Below, in pieces: positions 10,985 through 23,000 of a stretch of DNA of 64,000 bases. The notes below the pieces were generated by a model. It had not been told where the DNA came from. It did not search any database and worked only from the letters and a program-made list of their open reading frames with translations. How positions within the stretch are numbered: the stretch's first letter is position 1; every line of letters starts with the position of its first letter. The position numbers were made by a program, and so were the translations under genes. The stretch lies in NCBI GenBank assembly GCA_024114885.1, contig CP099426.1:1054001-1118000 (forward strand), in the 5' to 3' direction. Source of the stretch: Septoria linicola (taxonomy: Eukaryota; Ascomycota; Dothideomycetes; Mycosphaerellales; Mycosphaerellaceae).

Positions 10985-12334
10985 ATGGCAAATCAACCGC
11001 CTTCCCAAGGTCAACCTTCCTCCTCAAGTGATCCGGCTTCCTCAAGTGGACCGCCTTCCCCAACGCCTGATATTTTTCGAAAGCAGAGAGATCTCGCAAT
11101 CGAAAAGTACGCCTCAAGTGATGAAGAGGACGACGAGGACGGCGAGGACGAGGACAAGACACAGCCACCCAGTCCGCCCGGGGGATCGCTCAAGGACGAT
11201 GGTGAAGATGGCGGCAACGATGATTCTCGAGGGGACGGCAGGTCTGGACCGAATGGAGGCAGTGATGGTCGTGACCAGGACCACCGCAGCCACCCCAGAG
11301 GCGGTGGACTATTCGGGTCTCTGACGCCTGCCAAAGACGGAAAGCGAAAGTTCGCAGATCAAGCAGATGCTCTCAGTAATGATAATGGCGAGATGGGAGA
11401 CACTGAAGTGGACATAATTACGCACACGCCAATCGCTCCTGAAAGTCAGCCCATTGCCAACGCCTTGCCAACTAATAATCAGGCTCCATCGAAGCTTGCG
11501 GACGAAAATTGGGGCAAAAAGGCGGCCATCAGAACAACGGAGCAGCCTGGAAGGGATGTCAAGTCGCACTCTGTCTCAAGCATCCCAGCTCGGAGCACCA
11601 CAGAGACTTCCTTGAGCTCCAGCAGTGCCCGAACACTGGAACTTCCTTTCAGCTTTAGTGATCCCAAAGTGCAGCTCCTTGCCACAAACATCTATATCAA
11701 ATTACTCCTGAGCAAATGCTCGGCTGCTTTCAGAAGCCACAAAACAAAGGCCAAGAGGACTGCGGAGGAGTGTAAGACCTTGAAGCATGCCGCACGTGAT
11801 GCTTACAACATTGCGAAAGATCTCGAAGACGAATCAATCGGCAAGACTATGGCGAGATGCTGCTTCTACATCGCATTGACGGAGATTCTGTACTCCGTGG
11901 ACGCTAAACAAAAGAGCGATATGCGTGCCCTCAAGTGGTTCAGAAAAGCGTTCGTCTATCGTGGTACCGCAGAGTCTGACCTTGCTCAACTGTGGATCAA
12001 AGCCCTGGAGGCGCCTGAGCGAGCACAACAGGACGAGTTGTACGATATAGTGCCTGGCAGCAAGCCATATGCACTTCCAAGTACCCCAAAATCTTCCGAT
12101 CGCAAGAACCAGATCGTAGATTGGGTCACAAATGTGTTCGCGCCGATCTCCCCAGCGGGCAAGGAAAGAAGGCCTGGATTCAGTGGCACGGGAGTCTCTC
12201 CACGTAATATTCGACGCTCCAGCAACTTCTCGCCCACAAAGTCTACGTCGTCGAACCGAGAACTGCTGCTCCGAAGCGGACCTGTTGGCGTACGAGACCT
12301 GGATGACCTGTCTGAGAGGGAAATTAAGATCTGA
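10985..12334 (+). CDS. Hypothetical acidic disordered protein with helical core (449 aa)
   Basis: Single exon from ATG at 10985. Residues 1 to about 190 are disordered: Ser/Pro-rich, then a strongly acidic run with SSDEEDDEDGEDEDK at about 40-55, then Gly/Asp-rich sequence. Residues about 220-360 look folded and helical, with LELPFSFSDPKVQLLATNIY opening the segment and several Lys/Arg/Cys-rich helices. The tail is Ser/Pro-rich with possible phosphorylation sites (SPAGKERR, NFSPTKS). No signal peptide or membrane segment is seen. The composition suggests a nuclear protein but no named family was recognised. Confidence 0.65.
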   Translation: MANQPPSQGQPSSSSDPASSSGPPSPTPDIFRKQRDLAIEKYASSDEEDDEDGEDEDKTQPPSPPGGSLKDDGEDGGNDDSRGDGRSGPNGGSDGRDQDHRSHPRGGGLFGSLTPAKDGKRKFADQADALSNDNGEMGDTEVDIITHTPIAPESQPIANALPTNNQAPSKLADENWGKKAAIRTTEQPGRDVKSHSVSSIPARSTTETSLSSSSARTLELPFSFSDPKVQLLATNIYIKLLLSKCSAAFRSHKTKAKRTAEECKTLKHAARDAYNIAKDLEDESIGKTMARCCFYIALTEILYSVDAKQKSDMRALKWFRKAFVYRGTAESDLAQLWIKALEAPERAQQDELYDIVPGSKPYALPSTPKSSDRKNQIVDWVTNVFAPISPAGKERRPGFSGTGVSPRNIRRSSNFSPTKSTSSNRELLLRSGPVGVRDLDDLSEREIKI

Positions 12335-13334
12335 CTATCTTGCGATGTGATGATTGACTCTGCCTGACTTGGACAGCAGCGAACGATAGCCCTCCAGTTA
12401 TTGTGTCGTTCTCTAAGACCTCTAGGGAGTCGGGCTTCACGAGCTCGCACACAAAGTAGCAGAAGCTCAGGCTGAGACATGCTACGCACAGTTATGGTTG
12501 ACAGTATTCTGAACAGACAGCCTCTTGTCGTCAGAGAATTCTGTCATGAAGTGGTGAGCGTGGATGCCGCATCCGCACCTAGGCACAATACAATGCGGAA
12601 GTGGAGGCTTTGGCTCCGATCATGGCAGAGTGCCGTTGAGAATGTTCCAAGCAGGAGGCAGTTCGATATTGTTTAATCGAGCATCTCTTTTCGAATGTAC
12701 CACACTTCAAGACTAATTTGATCGAGTACATTACCTTCTGATTCGTTACTTGCTGGCAGCCATTGTCTCAACCCTGGTATGAAAACGGGTCTCGTTGTAC
12801 AAGTCAAACCTCTCATGATTTCGCTGGCAAGTGGCAGGTCCCCAATCGCTCGGAGTACTAACATGAGCCGACCAATTTGTACTCTGCAGCGTGATTCTAT
12901 GTCGATCATCTGCCAATCCGACCTTGGATATGTTCGGCTCTCGTTGAGGGGTGAGTGACTCCACATGCCGTCTGTGTGGCCTTCTTGACACATCGAATGG
13001 AAGCTGGAAAAGACAAGTCGAAGTTCTAGAGAGCTTTATGTAGCGTCGATCGAGGGAGCATTTGAGTGTACAGATAAAGTATTCGGCTTTGCTGGCTCGC
13101 GGCGCCTACACGCTTGTATGTGCATCACTTACTGCATTAGGCATACACAGAAAGCCACCATCAGTCAAGCTACCGCTTGAGTTCAGCCCAGTGATCTCAT
13201 CCATCGACAGCTAATGTCAACATACCGCTCCGTGAGGAACACTTCATCTCTACATCGCTGCATCTCCCGGCAGTTGATCCCACTTATGCATCACACAAGG
13301 CCTGGAACAACGTCTTCGTCGACAAGTCAGCATA
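12335..13334. other. Intergenic region, no supported gene
   Basis: A 106-codon frame on the minus strand (12673-12993) begins with ATG but has no recognisable domain. The 3' part is presumably the promoter of the MFS gene at 13335. Confidence 0.35.
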
Positions 13335-15001
13335 ATGGCAGGCGAGAAGGAATATTCACCTTCCGGAAGAGATACTGTAAGTCCTCTTCTTCGCAATTGG
13401 TCTGCGCCCCATCATGCTCTAACACGCTATAGAACGGCATAGAAGACGTACACAAAAGCGAGCACACATCAGAACACGATAGTCCACGAAGTGACAACGA
13501 TCTAGAAGCTACGCAGCAAGATGTGTCCGAAGACAAAGAGACGCGTCGTGTCATGCGGCGAGTGGACTTGAGACTACTACCAGTCTTGGCTGCTCTATAC
13601 TCATTCGCACTCATCGACCGAACGAATCTGGCAAACGCTCGAGTCGCCGGCGCCGATGAAGACCTTGGCCTTTCCGTTGGCGAGCGCTACTCTTTGGTCA
13701 CGATGATGTTTTTCGTGCCTTACATTCTGTTCGAACTACCTTCGAACATTGTATTGCGGAAGATTGGTCCTGGAATATGGCTCCCAGCGCTCGCTACGCT
13801 GTTCGGCGTGGTTAGCATGGCATGCGGATTCACTTATGAATGGACCCAGCTGCTGGGATGCCGTGTTGTGCTGGGTGCTCTGGAAGCAGGTGAGATATTT
13901 GCAGCGACGCGGAAGGACCTGACTGACGTGCGAAAGGGTTCTATCCCGGATGTGTGTATCTGCTCTCTTGCTGGTATGTGAGGTACGAAATCCAGAAGCG
14001 GTTTAGCATCTTCTACATGCTGGCCACTTTGGCGTCAGGTCTGGCAAACATACTGGGTTATGGCTTGAGTCAGATGGATGGAGTGGGTGGCCTGCATGGT
14101 TGGCGATGGATGTGAGTGTCTCGAAGTTGTGGAATCATGCAAGATGCTGACATCTTCCAGCTTTATCATTGAAGGTCTCGTGACTGTGGCCCTAGGTCTG
14201 CTGTCAGTCCTGATCATTGTACCTTTTCCAGATCTGGCTACGAAGAAGACTTTCTTTTCGCGCAAGCCGTTCTTGTCTGAGCGCGAAGCTAGTCTTGTCA
14301 CTGCACGGCTTGAGAAAGATCGAGGCGACGCGGCAAACGATGAGATGCCCATGCGCAATATCTTCACATACATCTGCGACTGGAAGGTTCTTGAATGGGC
14401 CTGGCTGTACCTCATTGCCGCGACAGTCTCCTACTCCTTCTCGTTGTTCTTGCCGATCATTTTGGAAGCTGACCTTGGCTATTCAACATCGAGAGCGCAG
14501 ATTCTGTCATTTCCTCCTTATGCGGTCGCTGCCCCTTGGATGCTCATCACCGCCTGGCTCGGCGACAAGTATCGCAAGCGTGGTCACCTCATCATCTTCA
14601 ACAACGCAGTCGCTCTTATTGGACTCGTCATGATCGGCTTTGCTACAGGTTCGCCAAACGCGCGATATGCCGGCACCTTTCTTGGAGTTGCTGCCGGTAA
14701 CACGAATGTACCCACGATCCTGACATATATGCACAACAACATCGTGGGGCAGACCAAGCGATCTGTTGCATCTGCCGTGTTGGTGGGAGCGAGCGGTCTC
14801 AGTGGCATCATCGCCGCGAACATCTTCCGGCAACAGGATTCTCCTGGGTACAGACCAGCCCTGATAACAGTTATCATCATGAATGCATTGAGCATATTGC
14901 TCGTAGCAAAGAACCTCTGGCTGTACAACCGGATGAACAAGAAGGCGGACCGTGGGGAGATCGTGATAGAGGGCCAGCCGGGATTCAGGTTGACGCTGTA
15001 A
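13335..15001 (+). CDS. MFS permease of the Dal5/allantoate (anion:cation symporter) family (504 aa)
   Basis: Four exons: 13335-13376, 13433-13889, 13937-14111 and 14161-15001. Introns are 56, 47 and 49 nt with GTAAGT/GTGAGA/GTGAGT donors. Phases agree, and splicing restores family sequence: the first junction gives ALEAGFYPGCVYLLSCWYV, the next GWRWIFIIEGLVTVALG. The N-terminal 55 or so residues are an acidic cytoplasmic tail. The signature LIDRTNLANARVAG in TM1-loop is typical of this family, which takes up carboxylates, vitamins or ureides across the plasma membrane. Twelve hydrophobic segments are expected and the length matches the usual 480-520 aa. The substrate cannot be told from sequence. 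Confidence 0.88.
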
Positions 15002-16563
15002 AGAAGGATCTACTGTCATCGTCAAGAGAATTCAGGAGTGTTCGTGCCTCCATCTTCCGCTCCTCATCAGGTCAGAGACTCCCGCTGCACTAACCCATCA
15101 TCCTCGGCATCGCCCTGTCGACAGCAGCGGACATACAGCTGCTGCTCCAACGATTGCGAACCCATGCTGACAATTGTTTCTTGGTACCTGGCATCTTTGC
15201 ATGGACTGGTCTGGCATTGTGATCTCACCCATGTCTCGGACCCAAACAATCACCCCGCTGTGTCTCACAGGCTCTCGTGGTCGTTTCCACAGCCGAAGCG
15301 GCTATGGTCTAGCTTGAACATAAGTGCGGAGTCGTACGGATTGGAGTGTCGTCGTGCAGATAAGCATACCTGCGACCGGCAGTATTCGTCACTTGTGCCT
15401 AGGACGTCTTTCCGGTTCGGGGCAGTGGGAGCGTGGTACATTCACGGATACGTGAGGACCAGTTCCTAAAGGCCATGATTGTCTGTAGTCAGCATTGAAA
15501 TATGCTACAACAGCTTACCTCCGCAATATCTCCGCAGCTATCTCAGATAAGATGGCATATAGTAGTCTCGTTGCAGACTGCTGCAGATGGTACTTACGCT
15601 CTGTACCGAGACCAAAGGGACTCAATAGTCATTTCGAGGCATCCATCGAGCAAATTCAACATGGGCTTTCAGACGTAGGAGACATCCAGGAGGCACTAAG
15701 GCTCTCCCTAGCATCGGACACGAGCTCGCCTCTGCGACATGTGGCGACGGAAGTGCTTTTTCTTGGCCGTGGAGGCAGGTATGGACAAGATCCCAGAGCT
15801 AGGAAAACCTCCAACATATGTGTACGACCTTCTGTGTGCGTACTCATATTGCTAACCATTGGTTATCTGTTATCGTGCAAGTACCACATCATAGACATGG
15901 AACGATCAAGACCCTCATCATATCGTCGTGGTCAATGTCGACACGCTTTGCCATGGCCTTTCAGCGCTGTGGCCTTGGTGCCATCTTGCTGCAGCTTGCG
16001 TGGTCTTGACTTGCTTGATGACATAACGACTAAGGAATAAGGATGTCTTGTTTATGCAGATGACCTACAAGAGGCCGCCCAAGGTTGCCAAGCCTCCAAC
16101 AAGGCACAGCATTGTGCACTGGGCGCAGAGCAATCGTGCCGGACTCCGCACAGAAGTGGAGACTCCCAACATCCTCGATCCCTCATCCTTCCAATAATTA
16201 TGTCTCTCCGCCCCGGAACCACTTCGCATTCGCAGTCCGCGCAGCACGTGCAACCACTCAGCGGAGGCATAATCGTTCAGCGATCGGCATGGGGTGTCAT
16301 CAGCGGCGCTTTTCAGCGTGGAGCTCAGAAGCAAGCGACAGAATCGTTGCAACGCGAAGGAAGACACCCAGCCATGCCGCCAATCGTAGCAGTCACAGCC
16401 TCCCGCCGCTATCTGGTAGCACTCTAATTGCGCACTCTGCGCCTCAGCATCCCAGGCTCATCGCCTAGCTGTCGCGTGGGCACTATTAGATCGTCCCTTT
16501 GCCCTGTTGGTTCGTTTCTGCTTCCCTTTCCAGACGTGCTCAGAGACTGTCTGCTTTACAATC
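15002..16563. other. Intergenic region, no supported gene
   Basis: Only overlapping unsupported frames are present. The region from about 16450 on is likely promoter and leader of the amino-acid permease; a pyrimidine-rich stretch precedes its ATG. Confidence 0.4.
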
Positions 16564-18463
16564 ATGGGCTTGTTCAACAGCGACAAGGAGAAGGACGGCG
16601 ACGTCTCGTCAGGCAATGGAGCTGATGTTGCCGATGGCTTTTCAGCAGACAACGCCGATCAGCTTCAACGACATCTTGGAAACCGTCAGATTCAGCTCAT
16701 CGCCATCGGTGGCTCTATTGGAACTGCACTCTTCGTCAGTATTGGAAATGGTCTCTACCATGGTGGTGCGGCAAACCTGCTGCTTGCTTTCACGGCTCAA
16801 AGTATCGTCCTGGCAATGGTCAACAACTGTGTTGCAGAAATGACGACTGCGTACCCTGTCAGTGGTGGATTTATTCGACACGCAGGCGAATGGGTAGACG
16901 ATGCTCTTGGATTCATGGTCGGCTGGAACTTGTAAGTGACACCGTGATGTGTATACGGACCTGTCTAATCTCTACAGTTTCTTCTACGAAGCGCTACTTA
17001 TTCCGTTCGAAATTTCCGCCTTCGTACTCGTGCTATCTTTCTGGAGTCCTGTGGTGACAGAACCTGGACCGACTGCCGGCATAGTTATTGGTGTCATTGC
17101 TTGCTATGCGTGAGTATGCTCGTTGTATCTATGGGGACTGAGCACTAATGCCTGCCACAGATTCATCAATATCCTGGCCGTTGGCGCCTTTGGAGAAGCC
17201 GAGTTCTGGCTTTCTGGCGGCAAGGTCGTCCTGATCTTCATGTTGTTCTTCTTCACGTTCGTCACTATGGTCGGAGGCAACCCTCAAGGCGACGCATACG
17301 GCTTTCGGAACTGGACTGATGGCCAAGCATTTCGCGAATACATCACAACTGGCAGTCTTGGTCGGTTCGAAGGATTCCTGGGCGGCCTCACCACAGCCGT
17401 CTTCGCCGTCGTCGGTCCCGAGTACATTTCGATCGTCGCTGCTGAGGCGATGAGGCCTCGCACTTACATTAAAGCTGCATTCAAGATGGTGTACCTGCGA
17501 TTTGGTCTTTTCTGTAAGTGGACCGCTTAAAGCCGAAAGGGAGCAATATGTTACTGACAATTGCGATCAGTCATTGGAGGTGCTCTTGCCGTCGGCATTG
17601 CCTGCCCTTCTCGTGACCCAAAGCTGGCAGATGTCGTTGAAGGCGGAAGCAATGGCTCGGCCTCTGCATCGCCATACGTTATTGCCATGACCAACCTTGG
17701 CATCACTGTGCTACCGGATGTTGTCAACGCTTTGATCCTGACCTCGATCTTCTCGGCTGGAAATACCTACACCTACTGCGCGGTCCGCAACCTGTACTCC
17801 CTATCCCTCGAAGGACGAGCACCAACATTCCTGCGACACTGCACGAAGAAGGGTGTACCGATCTACTGCTTTGCTGTGGTGATGATCTTCCCTCTCCTCG
17901 CGTTCACATCAGTGTCAAGTGGTTCACGCGTCGCGATCGACTGGTTTGCGAGCCTGGTCACTGGCGGCGGTCTTATCAACTACGTCGTCATGTGTATCAC
18001 CTACATCCGCTTTTACAAAGCAACTCAAGCTCAAGGACTGGACCGCAAGACTTTGCCGTACACTGGATGGCTCCAGCCATACTGTGCGTACTTTGGTCTC
18101 GCTTGGATGTTCACTGTTGGCTGCATCTACGGATACACCTGCTACCTGCCGTTCAGCGTCTCTAGCTTCTTCTCGAACTACACGATGCAGTTATTCATTC
18201 CTCCTCTGTACGTCATCTGGAAGCTAGTGCACAAGACTAAGATTGTCAAACCTCATGAGGTAGATCTGGTGTGGGAGAGGCCCGTCATTGATGCATACGA
18301 GGAGACGTTCATCTACCCGCCAGTGGGCTTCTGGACCGAAATGGGCCACTTGTTTGGCATTAAGAGGAAGAGAGACCAGGGCTCAAACAGAAGGCAGAGT
18401 CTCGTGCAAGAGGACGTTATGCAGGCGCAAACCAACCTCAACGCGCAACTCGATAGGAAATAG
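16564..18463 (+). CDS. Amino-acid permease, APC superfamily (yeast amino-acid transporter type, 581 aa)
   Basis: Four exons: 16564-16931, 16978-17109, 17161-17513 and 17571-18463. The three introns (46, 51 and 57 nt) have good donors and all phases agree. The first transmembrane segment carries NRQIQLIAIGGSIGTALFVS, the hallmark of fungal amino-acid permeases, with the flexible GSIGT substrate-binding turn. MTTAYPVSGGFIRHAGEWVD and GPEYISIVAAEAMRPRTYIK are further family blocks. Twelve membrane spans with cytoplasmic ends are expected, and 581 aa is normal length. It should be a proton-coupled amino-acid importer of the plasma membrane; specificity is not inferable. The previous permease gene is co-oriented but 1.5 kb away, so linkage is not evidence of co-function. 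Confidence 0.9.
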
Positions 18464-19036
18464 ATTTCGGATGCGCAGTATTATATTAGTGATCGCGATC
18501 TCTAGTTTGCGTAAAATGATGAAGGAACGATACGAAAATTTTCCATCGAGCAACAAGCGAACACGATCCGGTGCTTTCACGAAAATCCGCTGCGATCACT
18601 CGATTTCTGCCTGACATTTCCTAGGCTTTTACACAGGCAATGTCAAGCCAACCATATCCACGAAAAACGACGTACGCAGCAGCCACGCCCGCCAAGCCTG
18701 ATGAAGAGAAGGCTGCGACGCCCATTGCAAACTGCTATACGACGTGCGGCACGTGCCTACGTGGTGCGTATCAGCTACACAAGGTAGCCTAGAAACACCG
18801 AGCATGCCCTAGGACATAGCCAAGCTGTTAACAGACACCTCTATACCTTTACAGTCCATAGGGCTTATGTCTATAGGGCGCACCGAAGTTTTGGCGCAGC
18901 CTAGCCAGGATCCTCACCCGTCTAGACCAGCGGGCTCTCGCGTGCCGGACTAGGAACAACAGCACATACCGAGTATCAGGTCTGGTGAGAAGAATAATTT
19001 CGGCAGGGGCGGCGTGAGAAGAAGATCGAAAAGATG
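18464..19036. other. Intergenic region with no supported gene
   Basis: Contains the 3' end of the permease transcript and upstream DNA of the small secreted protein. No gene was recognised. Confidence 0.35.
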
Positions 19037-19059
19037 AGGCCGGCCGGCCTAGGCCTAGG
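19037..19059. repeat. Overlapping perfect palindromes
   Basis: AGGCCGGCCGGCCT (19037-19050) and CCTAGGCCTAGG (19048-19059) are each perfectly self-complementary and overlap by three bases. They lie about 12 bp upstream of the TATA box of a secreted-protein gene, so a dimeric transcription-factor site is possible. Confidence 0.5.
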
Positions 19060-19070
19060 ATACGAAGCCG

Positions 19071-19078
19071 TATATATA
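19071..19078 (+). promoter_or_regulatory. TATA box of cysteine-rich secreted protein gene
   Basis: TATATATA lies 67 nt before the ATG at 19145, a normal distance for a strongly regulated fungal gene. Confidence 0.55.
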
Positions 19079-19144
19079 GTCAATGAATTGCCGCGTGAGC
19101 GACAGGCAAAGTAAATCCAGCACCTCCAGTCAACAGCAGCAATA

Positions 19145-19725
19145 ATGGTCTCCGCACGTCTCTTCACCTCAGTCCTATTCTCAGGCATTGCCCTTGCCGG
19201 CAGCCTCGAACTGCGTCAAGCAGGTACAAAGGTACATACACATTCCACCAAGCGCAACGCTTACCACACACCATGATGCCATATGAGCACACTGGCCTGC
19301 TTAGCCAAGCCAAAAACACCGACTAACATCACCAACCTACTCTATAGTGTACCTCCGACGATGCATGCAAAACCCCATGCAAACAACCCGTCGTCCGCGC
19401 CCAAGGCGTGAACATCACGCCCAATGAAGCCGTGCAAGCAGAAGCTCGCAGGAGATTCGGCGATTCTCACTGCGAGAACGGAGCCTGCGTGTGCGCGCTC
19501 ACGAGCGATGATCAAGCGCAGGATTTCTGCAAGTACTGGGTAAGTTGGTGTCTTGAACCTTGTGTGAAGGCAGGTGTTTTTGGAAGAGCGGTTGCGCTAA
19601 TTATCGGTGATTTGTGACAGATTGAAACGGCAAAGGAAGAGTTCAACGGCGCGCGTTACTTGAATGGTGGGTTGGATGCTGATAAGGGCAACTCGATCTA
19701 CTGCGTCTATGTCACTGGTGGTTAG
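19145..19725 (+). CDS. Small cysteine-rich secreted protein (127 aa), effector-like
   Basis: Three exons: 19145-19231, 19348-19539 and 19621-19725; introns of 116 and 81 nt, all in phase 0. The N-terminus MVSARLFTSVLFSGIALAGS is a convincing signal peptide with likely cleavage after Ala-18. The mature part has eight cysteines, seven in exon 2 (for example SDDACKTPCKQP and CENGACVC) and one near the C-terminus, an even number allowing four disulfides. An NIT sequon could be glycosylated. A TATA box and palindromes sit just upstream. No family was recognised; such proteins in plant-associated fungi are often effectors, which is inference here. The alternative donor at 19224 gives the wrong phase. 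Confidence 0.78.
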
Positions 19726-20046
19726 ATGGTGAGCAGTGAGGGGCGAGCGATAAATGTCGTACGCGAAAGAAAGAGGAAAGACAATTTTTCGCGGAAGTAT
19801 TCTACATTTCCATTCGACTCATCTATCAAAGACCACGAACACGAGCGCCAGCGCCATCTATCTCACACACTTACAGACAGTACCAAGAAACGCCGTCGCT
19901 GTGGACATCCATTGAGCAGAACACCAGAGAAAGAGCAGCACTTTTGTTTTCGTTTGGTATCATGAATCTTTTGTTGCCAGTTTCCAATTTCTCCTTCACA
20001 CGCCCCATTGCCATCCCAGCAAATGCTTTGAAGCCTCACAACCAGT

Positions 20047-23000
20047 CTAAGGCGCCATGACTAGCGCCAGCAGAGCCATGCGCACGAACATGCCGTACTT
20101 CATCTGTCTGAAGTAAGCTGCTCTCGGGTCGTCGTCAACATCAGCGGCCAATTCAGCGTTTCGTGGAAGAGGGTGCAAGACGATCATATTCTTCTTCGCA
20201 TCCCGAAGAGTCTTGGCGTTGACTGTGAAACCACCCTCTTCCAAGGCAGCCTCGTATGAAGCCTCGGAGTCAAAGCGCTCCTTTTGCACACGAGTGCAGT
20301 AGAGCACATCGGTATTGGCGATGATCTCTGGAGTGAGCTGCTCAGATACGACACCAAGCTGACCACGAGACTCTAGGCTGGCTTTGACCTTGGATGGGAG
20401 AGCAAGTGCTGCTGGGGCAGCGAGCTGGATCTTGACGTTGTAGTGCTTGAGCACTTCGCACAGCGAGTGCACTGTACGGCCGTATCTCAGGTCACCAGTG
20501 AAAGTGATTGTCAAGCCGTTGACAGTACCAAGCTCCTCACGGATAGTGAAGAGGTCAAGGAGGGCCTGAGTGGGGTGCTCCTTTGATCCATTGCCAGCAT
20601 TAATGATTGGGTGATCGGAGTACTTAGCAGCAATGTCTGCGCTGTCGTTGTCTGGGTGGCGCAGGACGATAGCATCACCGTACTGGTCCAGGGTGCGGAT
20701 AGTGTCGGCAAGCGACTCGCCCTTCTTCGTGCTGGAGTGTGCCTCGTTGACAACAATTGTTTGTCCCCCAAGTCGCTTCATTGCAGCATCAAAGGAGCAT
20801 GAAGTGCGGGTAGATGGCTCGAAGAACATTGAGCAGAGCACACGACCCTTGAGGATGTCAAGAGACCCTTCACGCTCAACGCCAAGACGCATCTCAGCTG
20901 CCACAGTGAACAGCAAGTGTAGCTCTTCCTTGGTCAGCTGCTTGACGGAGATAATGTCCTTGCCCTTGAAAGTCGAGCGCTTGAGTAGCTCTGAGAGTGG
21001 TTCCGTTGGCGCGGGCTGTGATACAGAGGAAGGTACAAGCGACTGTTCGGCGAAGGTCTGGTAGTCGACATTGCTGATATTGAAGTCGTAGTTGCGGGAG
21101 ATACCCTCGATGAGGAGCTTCGCAATCTTGACGTTGGTGACCAGCGGAGTTTGGAAGTCAACAGCCATACGTCGTGTGCGGTATCCCTTGGACATATAGT
21201 TTGCAGGTCGTCGGTACTTGTTAGCAGATGGCAAGTTGATGTACAGATCGATCAGGTTGTTAGCCAAGGCATGCGTGAGCGAATACTCTTCACGCTGGTC
21301 ATCGGATCCAAGAGCCTCCAAGAATTGCACGCTGATGCCATGCTCTTCCAAGTAGTCGGCGGTACCAGCAGTAGCGAAAAGCTTGAATCCCAGCTTGTAG
21401 AGCGTTTCGATGCTTGGCAGCATCTCGACCTTGTCCTTGAACGAACCGATCGAGAGCAGGATGTTCTTCTTTGGAAGCTTGAAGTTTGTGGCGATCAGAC
21501 CCTTGATGTAGGCCTCGTACTTTGTGCGTCCGAAACAAGCGACTTCTCCAGTAGATGCCATCTCGACACCCATGACAGGATCAGCTCCTGCGAGACGAGA
21601 GAAAGAGAACTGCGGCACCTTGACGGCGACATAGTCTGGTCTCATCGTGACCGGTGGGTACGCGCGAAGAGGCAGACCAGCCATAGCCTTGGTCGCCAAC
21701 TCGATCATATCCAGACCTGTAACCTTCGACACGAACGGGAAAGATCGTGATGCACGAACGTTGCACTCGATGACCTTGATATCGTTGTCCTTGGCGATAA
21801 ACTGGATGTTGTATGGACCAGTGACATTGAGAGCATCACCAATCTTGCGTGTCGCGTCTTCAATCTTGCGCACCGTCTCCGGATCCAGATCCTGGGGTGG
21901 CAGGATGAGCGTGGCATCTCCAGAGTGCACACCTGCGTTCTCGACGTGCTCAGAGACGAAGTGCCCAATCATAGTACCGTTCTGTGCCACTGCGTCCATT
22001 TCGATCTCCTTGGCGTTCTCAATATACTTGGTGATGACGACTGGGTGCTCCTTGGAGACCTCAACAGCTTGTGCAAGGTAGTTCTTAAGGTCGTGCTCGG
22101 AATATACAGTGTTCATCGCCGCTCCAGACAGCACGTAAGAGGGTCGTACGAGCACTGGATATGTGACTCTGTTACAGAACGAACGAGCTTCGTCGATGCT
22201 CGTAAGCTCTTTCCATTCCGGCTGATCAACGCCCAGTCTGTCGAGCATGCGAGAGAACTTGTATCGGTTCTCGGCAGTATCAATCATCTCTGGAGACGTT
22301 CCAAGAATCTTGACGTTGGATCGGTAGAGTGGGAGTGCAATGTTGTTGGGTGCTTGACCACCCATGGACAGGATGACACCGCTGGCACTGCAAGCTGTCA
22401 GCTTCCATTCGAACCTCTCGCATCTGCAAACTTACGTCTCGAGCTGATAGATATCAAGCACTGTTTCTAAGGTGATATTTTCAAAGTAAAGGCGGTCGGC
22501 TTCGTCGTAGTCGGTAGAAACTGCAGAAGAGTCAGCATGCGATATCGATATCGAAATGGAGGGTATAACCGACCTGTCTCCGGGTTGTACAGCATGGTCG
22601 TCAGCATAAGATCTATTCAATAGATGTGTGAAGGTATACGAAGGTGGGAAGTGTAAGTGAAGGGGGCCAAAAGTCGGGCATTTCCTCCAGAATCCGGAAC
22701 CGAGATATGGCCAGCGACGACGACGTGAGCAGAGTCGTAGCAGCTCCAATGGGGAGCGACTTTATAATAGTGGTCCGGACTGTTCAAGGGCAAGAATGTC
22801 ACAGAGATGTGCCAGTGCGTCTCTCCCAGAAGTTGCGAGGTCGGACGACCAGCGGCGACGCAAAGGCAGTAGATCCAGGCAGATGCAGTGGAGACAGTAG
22901 GTCATGATGGCACGTTCGGGTATTGAAGCTACCATTGAGGTTGATCCAGAAGTTTTGATGCTCTAGGCTGCTCCAAATACCGCGGTGGACAGTGGATGCC

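Noticed and set aside
12673..12993. 106-codon minus-strand frame with ATG
   Set aside because: Some hydrophobic helical character but no recognised family, promoter or splice context.
15495..16040. 181-codon plus-strand frame
   Set aside because: Starts at a non-ATG codon and has no domain or conserved-looking segment.
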